A stretch of 64,000 nucleotides of DNA. It comes from Streptomyces sp. NBC_00654 (GTDB lineage Bacteria > Actinomycetota > Actinomycetes > Streptomycetales > Streptomycetaceae). The stretch covers positions 2,170,001 to 2,234,000 of the forward strand of contig NZ_JAPEOB010000001.1 in the NCBI RefSeq assembly GCF_026341775.1, in the 5' to 3' direction. Positions within the stretch are counted from its first letter, which is position 1. Every line of letters begins with the position of its first letter. The notes below the pieces were generated by a model, which ran no database searches, had not been told where the DNA came from, and saw nothing but the letters and a program-made list of their open reading frames with translations. This document shows positions 1-8,809 of this stretch, in pieces. Position numbers and translations under genes: made by a program.

Positions 1-35
1 TGACGGTGTCCGGACACGAGGACTACTCAGGGCCC

Positions 36-3000
36 ATGTCGCGAAGATTCACTTCGGCCGGCGCCGTCGCCGCCGCCTCAGCAGCCGTCCTGGCGCTCGT
101 GGGGACCAGCCTCCCCGCCGCAGCCGCCGACCCGCTCCCCGCCGCAGCCGGGGCGGCCGCCCCCAGCGGCTCCGCCGTCATCGGATCCGCGCAGCTCTCC
201 GTCGTCGTCGCCGACGACTTCCCGCGCGTCCTGTCGTACACCGACCGGGCCGGCGGGAAGCAGCTCCTCGGCAGTACGCGGCCGGTCACCACCATCACCC
301 TCAACGGCACCGCCCACCCGGTGAGGCTCAAGGGCGCCCCCGAGGTCACCGCCTCCACCGCCCGCTACACCCTCACCCTCACCGACCTGCCCGGCATCGA
401 GATCGACGCCACGCTCTCCGTCGCGGGACGCGCCACCACGTTCAGGGTGACCGCCGTCCGCGACACCGAGGCCTTCCGCGTCTCCACCATCGACATACCC
501 GGGCACGACCTGGTCTCCGTGGGCTCCGAGGAGCCCGGTGCGGCGACCGCGTTCACCACGCTCGACCCGGACTCCACGCGCACCGCCGACGTCTTCGCGG
601 AGGTCACCGCCGCGACGGCCCCCGACAGCGCACCCGTCGGCGCCACGTATGCCCTCGTGAACACGGGCTCGCTCGCCGCGGCCGTCGAGTCCAACTCCTC
701 GTACGACAAGCCCGCGGGTGCCACCGGCGGCGACGACGCCCGCTTCTGGCACCAGGCCCGCGAGGCCGGGGACGGCAGCGTCCGGGTCGGCCTCTGGTCC
801 GGCCAGTGGACCTACAGGGGCGAGGGCGCGCCGAAGCCCGCGAGCGGCGCGGACCTGCCCTGGGCGAAGGTCGTCGTCACCCCCGACGCCAACGGCGACA
901 AGGCCGTCGACTGGCAGGACGGCGCCGTCGCGTTCCGTACGATCGGCATCGCCGCGCCCGGCGCGCGGGACACCCCGGACCGGGTGATCACCCACATCCC
1001 GTTCAACTTCGCCAGCCAGGCCACCCACCCCTTCCTGCGCACGCTCGACGACGTCAAGCGGATCTCGCAGGCCACGGACGGCCTCGGCCAGCTCGCCGTC
1101 CTCAAGGGATACGGTTCCGAGGGCCACGACTCCGCCCACCCCGACTACGGCGGCAACTACAACAAGCGCGCCGGCGGGCTGAAGGACCTCAACGAACTGC
1201 TCAAGGACGGGAAGAAGTGGGGCGCCACCTTCGGCGTCCATGTGAACGCCACCGAGTCCTACCCCGAGGCGAAGGCCTTCGACGAGAAGCTCGTGGACCG
1301 GACCAGGCCCGGCTGGAACTGGCTCAACCAGAGCTACTACATCGACCAGCGCCGCGACATCAACAGCGGCGACCTGGCCCGGCGCTTCCAGCAGCTGCGC
1401 GACGAGACCGACAAGAACCTCAGCCTGCTGTACATCGACGTCTACTACTCGCACGGCTGGATCGCCGACAGCACCCTGCGGGCCGTGCAGCGGCAGGGCT
1501 GGAACGTCGGCACCGAGTGGGCCGACAAGTTCGAGCGCGGCTCCCTGTGGTCGCACTGGGCGAACGACCTGAACTACGGCGGGGCCACCAACAAGGGCCT
1601 CAACTCGCAGATCATCCGCTTCATCCGCAACGGCGAGAAGGACATCTGGAACAACGACCCGGTCCTCGGCCAGACCGCCATCGAGGAGTTCGAGGGCTGG
1701 ACCGGCGAGAGCGACTGGAACGCCTTCTACGCCAACATCTGGCAGAAGAACCTGCCCGCGAAGTACCTCCAGCAGCAGCGGATCACCCGCTGGAAGGGCC
1801 ATGACATCACCTTCACCGGTGAGGTGCGCGGCACGGTCGAGGACGGAAAGCGCACGTTCTACGACCATGGCCGCAAGGTCCTCAGCGGCACCGACTACCT
1901 GCTGCCCTGGGACGGCGGGAAGAAGCTCTACCACTACAGCGAGAAGGGCGGCAGCAGCAGTTGGGCGGTGCCCGGCAAGGGCCCGTACACCGTCTACCGG
2001 CTCACCGACAACGGCCGGGAGAAGGTCACCACCGTCCGCCCCGTGGACGGGCGGATCACGCTGAAGGCCACCGCCGGACAGCCGTACGTCCTCTACCCGG
2101 ACCGCGCCCCCCGCGCCGCCGACCCCCGGTGGGGCGAGGGCACCCCGGTCGAGGACCCCGGCTTCAACGACGGCGGGCTCGACGACTGGACCCGGACCGG
2201 CACCGTCACCCGTGACACGGACGGTCAGGGGCGCAACAGCGCCGCGCTCTCCGGTGCCGCCACCGCCGCCGTCTCCCAGCGGATCACCGGCCTCGAACCC
2301 GGCAGGCGCTACACCGCCTCCGCCCTCATCGAGGTCGAACCCGGCAGGAGCCGGCACACCACGCTCACGGCGGGCGGAAGGTCCGTCGCCGTGGACCGCT
2401 CCACCGCGAAGGACCAGGTCGCCGCCTCCGACCGGAACGGCACGTACTTCCAGCGGGCCAAGGTCAACTTCACCGCCCCCGCGAACGGCCGCACCACACT
2501 CCGCGTCGAAGCGGCGAGGGACGGCACCGGCGGCGGCACCGGCGCCGCCACGGTCCGCGCCGATGATGTCCGTATCGTCGAGAACGCTCCCGCGACCAGG
2601 AAGAACACGGTCGTGTACGAGGACTTCGAGGACGTCGACCAGGGCTGGGGCCCCTTCCTCAAGGGCGACGCGGGCGGCTCCACCGACCCCCGCACCAGCA
2701 TCTCCCAGCTGAACGCCCCGTACACCCAGGCGGGCTGGAACGGGAAGCTCGTCGACGACGTGCTCGGCGGCAAGGAGTCGCTCAAGGCCCACGAGGAGAA
2801 CACCGGCCTCGTCTACCGCACGGCCCCCTGGACCGTGCCCATGGCCGAGGGCCGCAGCTACCGGATCGAGTACGACTACCAGTCCAGCCACGCCGGGGCC
2901 TACGAATGGGCCGACGGCTACGACCGGACCGGCACGGACGGCACCCCCGTCACCACACAGACCCGGGCCACCCCCATCGGTGAGCAGCGCACCACCGGCC

Positions 3001-3926
3001 ACTTCAGCCGGACACTCACCGCGGGCTGCGGCGACACCTGGACCGGGCTGCGCAAGCGCGGGGACGCCCCGGACGGCGCCGACTTCGTCCTCGACGGCTT
3101 CACCGTGACCGACCTCGGCCCCACCCCCGCCGGCCAGGAGGCCGCCTGCGGCACACTCGCCGTCGCCGCCGACGCGGAGGCGCTGGTGCCCGGCGAGGCC
3201 AACACGGTGAAGGCCACGTTCAGCAACCACGAGACCGTGGCAGCGACCGGCGTCGAGGTGGCCCTGACCGTGCCGGAGGGCTGGAGCGCCGAGCCCGTGG
3301 GAGCCGTCGCCTTCGACTCGGTCGCCCCGGGGGCGAAGGCCACCGGAACGTGGCGGGTCACCCCGCCGCCGGCCGCCGAGTACCGGACGTACCAACTGGG
3401 TTCGCAGGCCGTGTACACGGTCGGCGGCGCCGGGCGGAAGCTGGCCGCGCAGACCTCCGTACGAACCCTGCCGCCGCCGCCCACCGCGGACAGCTGGGCC
3501 AGTGACCTGGACTGGACGGCCTCCGAGAACGGCTGGGGACCGGTCGAGCGGGATCTGTCCAACGGTGAGACGGGCACCGGTGACGGCTCCCCGCTGAAGA
3601 TCGGCGGAGTCATGTACGCCAAGGGCATCGGCACCCACGCCCCGGCCAGGGTCCGTTACTACCTGGGCGGGAAGTGCACCTCCTTCACCGCCGAAGTGGG
3701 TGTGGACGACGTCCAGGCCTCGCGCGGCAGCGTGCGGTTCTCCGTCACCGCCGACGGCACCGGGAAGGTGAAGTCGCCGGTGCTCGGGGCGGCCGACGCC
3801 GCCTGGCCGCTCACCGCCGATGTCACCGGCGCGGCGTACGTCGAGCTGGTCGTCGACGACGGCGGCGACAGCAACGGCAACGACCACGCGGACTGGGGCA
3901 ACGCCCGCTTCCACTGCGGAAGCTGA
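36..3926 (+). CDS. Secreted endo-alpha-N-acetylgalactosaminidase (GH101)
   Basis: Secreted glycosidase that releases Gal-beta-1,3-GalNAc from mucin-type O-glycoproteins. The protein is about 1,296 aa from ATG 36; a GTG at 6 is in frame and would add 10 residues. An N-terminal signal peptide with an alanine-rich core runs to about residue 40. A beta-sandwich precedes the GH101 barrel (about 330-640, numbered from GTG 6). There the segment YIDVYY carries the likely nucleophile Asp478 and GTEWAD the likely acid/base Glu504. Galactose-binding-like modules follow (about 730-1050), then a NEW3-like beta domain (about 1060-1150) and an NPCBM domain (about 1165-1306) for carbohydrate binding. The modular order and length fit full-size GH101 enzymes. 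It is followed by a second secreted glycan-degrading gene, suggesting joint use of animal-derived or other complex glycans. Family call is firm; the exact substrate is inferred. Confidence 0.9.
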   Translation: MSRRFTSAGAVAAASAAVLALVGTSLPAAAADPLPAAAGAAAPSGSAVIGSAQLSVVVADDFPRVLSYTDRAGGKQLLGSTRPVTTITLNGTAHPVRLKGAPEVTASTARYTLTLTDLPGIEIDATLSVAGRATTFRVTAVRDTEAFRVSTIDIPGHDLVSVGSEEPGAATAFTTLDPDSTRTADVFAEVTAATAPDSAPVGATYALVNTGSLAAAVESNSSYDKPAGATGGDDARFWHQAREAGDGSVRVGLWSGQWTYRGEGAPKPASGADLPWAKVVVTPDANGDKAVDWQDGAVAFRTIGIAAPGARDTPDRVITHIPFNFASQATHPFLRTLDDVKRISQATDGLGQLAVLKGYGSEGHDSAHPDYGGNYNKRAGGLKDLNELLKDGKKWGATFGVHVNATESYPEAKAFDEKLVDRTRPGWNWLNQSYYIDQRRDINSGDLARRFQQLRDETDKNLSLLYIDVYYSHGWIADSTLRAVQRQGWNVGTEWADKFERGSLWSHWANDLNYGGATNKGLNSQIIRFIRNGEKDIWNNDPVLGQTAIEEFEGWTGESDWNAFYANIWQKNLPAKYLQQQRITRWKGHDITFTGEVRGTVEDGKRTFYDHGRKVLSGTDYLLPWDGGKKLYHYSEKGGSSSWAVPGKGPYTVYRLTDNGREKVTTVRPVDGRITLKATAGQPYVLYPDRAPRAADPRWGEGTPVEDPGFNDGGLDDWTRTGTVTRDTDGQGRNSAALSGAATAAVSQRITGLEPGRRYTASALIEVEPGRSRHTTLTAGGRSVAVDRSTAKDQVAASDRNGTYFQRAKVNFTAPANGRTTLRVEAARDGTGGGTGAATVRADDVRIVENAPATRKNTVVYEDFEDVDQGWGPFLKGDAGGSTDPRTSISQLNAPYTQAGWNGKLVDDVLGGKESLKAHEENTGLVYRTAPWTVPMAEGRSYRIEYDYQSSHAGAYEWADGYDRTGTDGTPVTTQTRATPIGEQRTTGHFSRTLTAGCGDTWTGLRKRGDAPDGADFVLDGFTVTDLGPTPAGQEAACGTLAVAADAEALVPGEANTVKATFSNHETVAATGVEVALTVPEGWSAEPVGAVAFDSVAPGAKATGTWRVTPPPAAEYRTYQLGSQAVYTVGGAGRKLAAQTSVRTLPPPPTADSWASDLDWTASENGWGPVERDLSNGETGTGDGSPLKIGGVMYAKGIGTHAPARVRYYLGGKCTSFTAEVGVDDVQASRGSVRFSVTADGTGKVKSPVLGAADAAWPLTADVTGAAYVELVVDDGGDSNGNDHADWGNARFHCGS

Positions 3927-3941
3927 GTGCCTGAGGGGGGC

Positions 3942-3961
3942 GCGGCCGGGAAGCCGGCCGC
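3942..3961 (+). terminator. Hairpin downstream of GH101 gene
   Basis: Perfect 8-bp GC stem (3942-3949 with 3954-3961) closed by a GAAG loop, 15 bases after the stop codon. There is no U tract, as is usual in this genome. Confidence 0.55.
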
Positions 3962-3997
3962 ACCCTCTCGGCGCCCCTGATCCGACCCGGCCGGCCG

Positions 3998-4049
3998 CCT
4001 CTCCCACCCGCCTCTCCCACCCGCCTCTCCCACCCGCCTCTCCCACCCG
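3998..4049. repeat. Four tandem copies of a 13-bp unit
   Basis: CCTCTCCCACCCG is repeated exactly four times (3998-4010, 4011-4023, 4024-4036, 4037-4049), and degenerate pyrimidine-rich copies continue to about 4080. It lies in the 323-bp gap between the GH101 and lyase genes. Apart from the hairpin at 3942-3961 and the ribosome binding site at 4238, nothing else is recognisable in that gap. Confidence 0.9.
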
Positions 4050-4249
4050 CCCCTTCCGCCCGCCCCTTCCACCCCGCCCCGTCCCGTCGCTTCCATCCCG
4101 CCCCGGGCCCTTACCGACGCCGCGAGCGTGCGTGCTGGGCGGCGCGGCGGGGTAGGGGCTGCCGGGAGGGGCGCTGGACCGGCGGGCGCCCGGTGCACAC
4201 CGTTCGGGGCCCGGCCGGTGGCCGGACCCCCGCCCCTGGAGGTTCTTCC

Positions 4250-6610
4250 GTGCCGCTCACATCCGCCGCCTGGTCGCGCCGCGCCTTCCTGGCCACCGGC
4301 GGCGCCACCGCCCTCGGTGCCGCCCTGCCCGGACCGGCCCTTGCCGCCGGTCCCCGGGACGCCCTCGCCGACGAGGAGTTCGACGCCCTCCGCCTGCGCT
4401 GGACCGGCCTGGCGCTCGGCACCGGCTACGACGCCGCCGCCGAGCCCTACGCCTCCCGCCTCACCGCGACCGGTGAACGCGCCGCCGGGTTCGCCGCGTC
4501 GATGAGCCCGGCCCCCGGATCCCTCTGGCCCGACCGGACCTTCGACCCGCCGTCCGGCATCACCCAGAGCTACAGCCGCCTGTGGACCATGACCCAGGCC
4601 TACGCCCAGCCCGGCACCGGGCACACGGGCGACACCGCTCTCCTCGCCGCCGTCGTACGCGGCCTCGACCACCTCGCCGCCACGGTCTACAACCCTTCCA
4701 CCACCCGCTACGGGAACTGGTGGGAGTGGCAGATCGGCAGCCCCCGCCTCCTCATGGACATCGTCGCCGTCCTGCACGACCACCTCACGCGGGAGCAGCG
4801 GCAGGCCGCCTGTGCCGCCGTCGACCACTTCATCCCGGACTCCGTGCTCCGCGACTACAGCGGCATCTCCACCGGCGCCAACCGGGTCGACCTCTGCCGT
4901 TCCGTCGCCCTGCGCGGCATCCTCGGCCGGGACCCCGCCAAGATCGCGCTGGCCCGTGACGCCCTCTCGCCCGTCTTCCCGTACGTGACGAAGGGCGACG
5001 GGCTCTATGCCGACGGCTCCTTCGTCCAGCACACCTGGGTCGCCTATTCGGGGACGTACGGGCAGGTCATGCTCGACGGCCTCGGCCGGCTCTTCGCGCT
5101 GCTGGCCGGGTCCTCCTGGGCGGTCACCGACCCCGCCCGGCAGACCGTCCTCGACAGCGTGGAGCACGCCTACGCGCCCCTGATCTACAACGGCCTGGCG
5201 ATGGACAGCGTCAACGGCCGAGCCATCAGCCGGGGCCTGCTCAAGGGTGACGAACGCCGGGTGCTGCGGGGCGACCACTTCCACGGGCAGGGCCTGATCG
5301 CGGCCATCGCGCTGCTCGCGGGCGGGGCGTCCGCCGCCGAGCGCGACCGGTGGAACGCCATGGTCAAGGGCTGGATCGAGCGGGACACCACCTCCCCGGT
5401 CCTGACCGCCCCGCAGTTCGACGTCGCCGACCTCGCCCGGCTGCACGCCGCCGCGGCGGCCCCCGTCCCCGCCGCCCCCGAACCGGTCGGCCACACGCTG
5501 TTCGCGGCCATGGACCGGGCCGTGCACCGCCGCCCCGGCTGGGCCGCGAACATCTCCATGTCCTCGGAGCGCATCAGCTCCTACGAGTGCGGCAACGGCG
5601 AGAACCCGCGCGGCTGGCACACCGGGGCGGGGATGCTCTACTGGTGGCCGGGGGCAGAGCGGGGCGACCAGTACACCGACTGGTTCTGGCCGACCGTCGA
5701 CTGGTACCGCCTGCCCGGGATCACCGTCTCCACCAAGCGCCTCCCCGACCGGGCGGGCGGCGAATGGGGCGAACCCCGGCCCGCGGCCCGCTGGACCGGC
5801 GGCGCGCACGACGGCGAGTTCGCCGCGGTCGGGCAGCACGTCAAGGGCCTCGGCTCCACCCTGGAGGCCCGTAAGTCCTGGTTCTGCGCCGCCGACGCGG
5901 TCATCTGCCTGGGCGCGGGCATCACCGCCACCGACGGGGTGCCCGTCGAGACGGTCGTCGACAACCGCAACCTCGGCCCGGACGGCGCCGCCCACCCCTT
6001 CACCCTCGACGACCGGGAACGCCCGCGCTGGGCCCACCTGGAGGGACACGGCGGCTGGGTCCTGCCCGGTGGCGCCGCGCTGCGCACGCTGCGCGAGGCC
6101 AGGACCGGGGCCTGGGCCGACATCAACACCACCAGCTCGACCGCCCGCGAGACCCGCCACTGGCAGACGCTCTGGCTCGACCACGGCACCGACCCGGCCG
6201 ACGCCGGTTACGTCTACCTGCTGATGCCGGGCGCCGACCGGCGCACGGTGGCCGCCCGGGGGGCCGACCGCGGCTGGCTGAAGGTGCTGGCCAACACGGC
6301 CGCGGCGCAGGCCGTCGCCGTGCGCTCACTGGGCCTGACCGCCGCCAATTTCTGGCAGGCCGGTGCGGCGGGACCGCTTTCCGCCACGGCTCCGGCGAGC
6401 GTGCTTGTCAGACGGGGCCCGCGCTCCACTACGCTCTGTGTCAGCGGACCCGACCGGTCCGGCACCCCGGTGGACGTGGTCTGGAACCGGCCGGTACGTA
6501 CAGTGGTCCGCGCCGACGCGGGAATCAAGGTCCGGGCCACCGGGAACCGGCTCGTCCTGCGCGCCGAACCCGGCACCGAAGGCGCCGTGCTGCGCTGCGA
6601 AGTGCGCTGA
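4250..6610 (+). CDS. Secreted polysaccharide lyase family 8 (hyaluronate/chondroitin/xanthan lyase type)
   Basis: Beta-eliminating lyase for acidic polysaccharides such as hyaluronan, chondroitin or xanthan; 786 aa. GTG 4250 is chosen because GGAGG at 4238-4242 sits 7 bases upstream and the protein then begins with a twin-arginine signal (SRRAFLATGG) ending near ALA; the frame is open further upstream. The alpha/alpha toroid contains WWEWQIG, a catalytic-type stretch with His and Tyr (QHTWVAYSGTYGQ), and Arg motifs (NGRAISRG). The beta domain contains NGENPRGWHTG. This arrangement is typical of PL8. Substrate cannot be decided from sequence alone; the neighbouring GH101 enzyme favours host-glycan-type substrates. 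Tat export implies folding before secretion. Confidence 0.9.
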   Translation: MPLTSAAWSRRAFLATGGATALGAALPGPALAAGPRDALADEEFDALRLRWTGLALGTGYDAAAEPYASRLTATGERAAGFAASMSPAPGSLWPDRTFDPPSGITQSYSRLWTMTQAYAQPGTGHTGDTALLAAVVRGLDHLAATVYNPSTTRYGNWWEWQIGSPRLLMDIVAVLHDHLTREQRQAACAAVDHFIPDSVLRDYSGISTGANRVDLCRSVALRGILGRDPAKIALARDALSPVFPYVTKGDGLYADGSFVQHTWVAYSGTYGQVMLDGLGRLFALLAGSSWAVTDPARQTVLDSVEHAYAPLIYNGLAMDSVNGRAISRGLLKGDERRVLRGDHFHGQGLIAAIALLAGGASAAERDRWNAMVKGWIERDTTSPVLTAPQFDVADLARLHAAAAAPVPAAPEPVGHTLFAAMDRAVHRRPGWAANISMSSERISSYECGNGENPRGWHTGAGMLYWWPGAERGDQYTDWFWPTVDWYRLPGITVSTKRLPDRAGGEWGEPRPAARWTGGAHDGEFAAVGQHVKGLGSTLEARKSWFCAADAVICLGAGITATDGVPVETVVDNRNLGPDGAAHPFTLDDRERPRWAHLEGHGGWVLPGGAALRTLREARTGAWADINTTSSTARETRHWQTLWLDHGTDPADAGYVYLLMPGADRRTVAARGADRGWLKVLANTAAAQAVAVRSLGLTAANFWQAGAAGPLSATAPASVLVRRGPRSTTLCVSGPDRSGTPVDVVWNRPVRTVVRADAGIKVRATGNRLVLRAEPGTEGAVLRCEVR

Positions 6611-6647
6611 CGACCGCCCCTCCCTGTGCTGCGCACCACACGCTCCG

Positions 6648-6686
6648 CTTTGTGGAGGCCCCACAAGGCGGAGCCCTGTGGGGCTG
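6648..6686 (+). terminator. Tandem hairpins after the PL8 gene
   Basis: Two successive hairpins: 6648-6656 pairs with 6662-6670 (9 bp including one G-T), then AGCCC 6673-6677 pairs with 6682-6686. They lie 40-75 bases after the lyase stop codon and before the accB promoter. Confidence 0.5.
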
Positions 6687-6786
6687 GTGGTTCGGCTGCA
6701 TCGGGGCGGGCTTCTGTTCACACCCACCACGAAACGGGTCAGGAGACTGTTCGGAGTCGACGGCACGATTTCTGGGTCGGGGTTCG

Positions 6787-6792
6787 TAGGGT
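6787..6792 (+). promoter_or_regulatory. Putative -10 element of accB (leaderless arrangement)
   Basis: TAGGGT fits the Streptomyces TANNNT -10 consensus and ends 6 bases before ATG 6799. That places the transcription start at or next to the start codon. No Shine-Dalgarno sequence is visible. The -35 region (around 6763-6769) is not recognisable, so this is a prediction. Confidence 0.45.
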
Positions 6793-6798
6793 CGATAC

Positions 6799-8382
6799 AT
6801 GACCGTTGTGGAGGAAACCCCGGGTGAGCCGACCGACACCCGTGGCCGGGTGGCCGAACTGCTGGCCCTGCGTGAGCAGGCGAGGCGTGGACCGAGCGAC
6901 CGGGCGACCGAGGCGCAGCACGCCAAGGGGAAGCTGACGGCGCGTGAGCGTATCGGGCTGTTGCTGGATCCGGGTTCGTTCAAGGAGGTCGAGCAGCTGC
7001 GCCGGCACCGGGCGACCGGTTTCGGGCTGGAGGCGAAGAAGCCGTACACGGACGGTGTGATCACGGGGTGGGGCACGGTCGAGGGCCGGACGGTCTTCGT
7101 GTACGCGCATGATTTCCGGATCTTCGGCGGGGCGCTGGGCGAGGCCCATGCCACGAAGATCCACAAGATCATGGACATGGCGATCTCGGCGGGTGCGCCG
7201 CTGGTGTCGCTGAACGACGGCGCGGGTGCCCGGATCCAGGAGGGTGTCTCGGCGCTCGCGGGGTACGGGGGGATCTTCCAGCGGAACACGCGGGCCTCGG
7301 GTGTCATCCCGCAGATCAGTGTGATGCTCGGCCCGTGCGCGGGCGGCGCGGCCTACAGCCCGGCGCTGACGGACTTCGTGTTCATGGTCCGCGAGACCTC
7401 GCAGATGTTCATCACGGGTCCGGACGTGGTGAAGGCGGTCACCGGTGAGGAGATCTCCCAGAACGGTCTCGGCGGCGCGGACGTGCACGCGGAGACCTCG
7501 GGCGTCGCGCACTTCGCGTACGACGACGAGGAGACCTGCATCGCCGAGGTCCGGTACCTGATCGGGATGCTGCCGTCCAACAACCGGGAGAACCCGCCCA
7601 CCGCCGGGAGCGGCGACCCGGCCGACCGGCGCGGCGACGTCCTGCTGGACCTGGTCCCCGCCGACGGCAACCGCCCCTACGACATGCACAAGGTCATCGA
7701 GGAACTCGTCGACGACGGCGACTACCTGGAGATCCACGAACGCTGGGCCACCAACATCATCTGCGCCATGGCCCGCATGGACGGCGCCGTCGTCGGCATC
7801 GTGGCCAACCAGCCGCAGTCGCTGGCCGGGGTCCTGGACATCGAGGCGTCCGAGAAGGCCGCGCGATTCGTCCAGATGTGTGATGCGTTCAACATTCCCA
7901 TCATCACTCTCCTGGACGTACCCGGCTTCCTCCCCGGCGTCGATCAGGAGCACGGTGGGATCATCCGGCACGGCGCGAAGCTCCTCTACGCGTACTGCAA
8001 CGCCACCGTGCCCAGGATCTCGCTGATCCTGCGCAAGGCCTACGGAGGCGCCTACATCGTCATGGACAGCCAGTCCATCGGCGCCGACCTCACCTACGCC
8101 TGGCCCACCAACGAGATCGCCGTCATGGGCGCCGAAGGTGCCGCCAACGTCATCTTCCGCCGCCAGATCGCGGACGCCGAGGACTCCGAGGCCATGCGGG
8201 CCCGCATGGTCAAGGAGTACAAGGCCGAGCTGATGCACCCCTACTACGCCGCGGAGCGCGGTCTGGTCGACGACGTCATCGACCCGGCCGAGACCCGCGA
8301 GGTACTGATCGCCTCGCTCGCGATGCTCCGCAACAAGCACGCCGACCTGCCGTCCCGTAAGCACGGCAACCCGCCGCAGTAG
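6799..8382 (+). CDS. accB: Acyl-CoA carboxylase, carboxyltransferase beta subunit
   Basis: Transfers the carboxyl group from carboxybiotin on the alpha subunit to acetyl- or propionyl-CoA, giving malonyl- or methylmalonyl-CoA for fatty acid and polyketide synthesis. At 527 aa it is full length for the AccB/PccB family. It has two crotonase-like halves, with the glycine-rich oxyanion turns GPCAGGAAYSP in the first and RKAYGGAYIVM in the second. Asp430 (in IGADLTYAWP) appears to align with the position that sets acyl-chain preference in the S. coelicolor PccB structure; this is alignment from memory. The gene precedes a small epsilon subunit, as in the accB-accE locus. The biotinylated alpha subunit is not in this window. 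No SD sequence is visible; the mRNA is probably leaderless. Confidence 0.95.
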   Translation: MTVVEETPGEPTDTRGRVAELLALREQARRGPSDRATEAQHAKGKLTARERIGLLLDPGSFKEVEQLRRHRATGFGLEAKKPYTDGVITGWGTVEGRTVFVYAHDFRIFGGALGEAHATKIHKIMDMAISAGAPLVSLNDGAGARIQEGVSALAGYGGIFQRNTRASGVIPQISVMLGPCAGGAAYSPALTDFVFMVRETSQMFITGPDVVKAVTGEEISQNGLGGADVHAETSGVAHFAYDDEETCIAEVRYLIGMLPSNNRENPPTAGSGDPADRRGDVLLDLVPADGNRPYDMHKVIEELVDDGDYLEIHERWATNIICAMARMDGAVVGIVANQPQSLAGVLDIEASEKAARFVQMCDAFNIPIITLLDVPGFLPGVDQEHGGIIRHGAKLLYAYCNATVPRISLILRKAYGGAYIVMDSQSIGADLTYAWPTNEIAVMGAEGAANVIFRRQIADAEDSEAMRARMVKEYKAELMHPYYAAERGLVDDVIDPAETREVLIASLAMLRNKHADLPSRKHGNPPQ

Positions 8383-8447
8383 GCAACGCTCCGGCGGCCC
8401 CCCGCCGGAGTCCACGGAAACCCTGCCGAGAAGACGGAGACATCCCT

Positions 8448-8651
8448 ATGAGCCTCACCCCTGCCGAGTCAGTGCTGCGCGTCGAGAAGGGCCAGGCGGA
8501 CCCCGAGGAGCTCGCGGCCATCACCGCGGTGCTGCTCGCCCGCGCCGCGGCCCGTTCCGCCGCTCCCGCCCACCGGGGCCGTGACACCGCCGGATGGCGC
8601 CGTCTGGAGCGCACCCCCGGATTCCGTGCCCCGCACAGCTGGCAGGGCTGA
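8448..8651 (+). CDS. accE: Acyl-CoA carboxylase epsilon subunit
   Basis: Small 67-aa protein that in Streptomyces binds the carboxyltransferase complex and raises its activity. The family is recognised from the N-terminal pattern LRVEKGQADPEELAAITAVL and the C-terminal GWRRLERTPGFRAPHSW. The middle is alanine-rich and variable, as is usual. It lies 65 bases after the beta subunit and ends in front of a strong terminator, so the two genes probably form one transcript. Such subunits are often missed in annotation because they are short and poorly conserved. Confidence 0.9.
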   Translation: MSLTPAESVLRVEKGQADPEELAAITAVLLARAAARSAAPAHRGRDTAGWRRLERTPGFRAPHSWQG

Positions 8652-8711
8652 GAACGGCCGCTGAGAGGCCGCGGGGGCGCCTGACGGCCCCACGGCCTCC
8701 CGGCGGCCCGC

Positions 8712-8753
8712 GCTTCACGGCCTATGCTTCACGGCCCATGCTTCACGGTCCAT
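8712..8753. repeat. Three tandem copies of a 14-bp unit
   Basis: GCTTCACGGCCTAT, GCTTCACGGCCCAT and GCTTCACGGTCCAT follow one another (8712-8725, 8726-8739, 8740-8753), directly before the convergent terminator. Confidence 0.85.
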
Positions 8754-8754
8754 A

Positions 8755-8790
8755 CGAAAGCCCCGCACTCCCAGGAGTGCGGGGCTTTCG
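8755..8790. terminator. Bidirectional terminator between accE and cvnD
   Basis: Perfect 17-bp stem (8755-8771 with 8774-8790) between the convergent accE and the first cvnD. The outer part is A-rich on one side and T-rich on the other, so it can act in both directions. Confidence 0.9.
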
Positions 8791-8809
8791 CGTGCGGCGG
8801 CCGGGACCG

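Noticed and set aside
78..4046. 1,322-aa open frame antisense to the GH101 gene
   Set aside because: Composition is the Gly/Ala/Val/Arg-rich product expected from reading a high-GC gene backwards; no motifs, no ribosome binding site.
3659..6184. 841-aa open frame antisense to the lyase gene
   Set aside because: Shadow of the PL8 coding sequence; runs through the tandem repeat and shows no domain.
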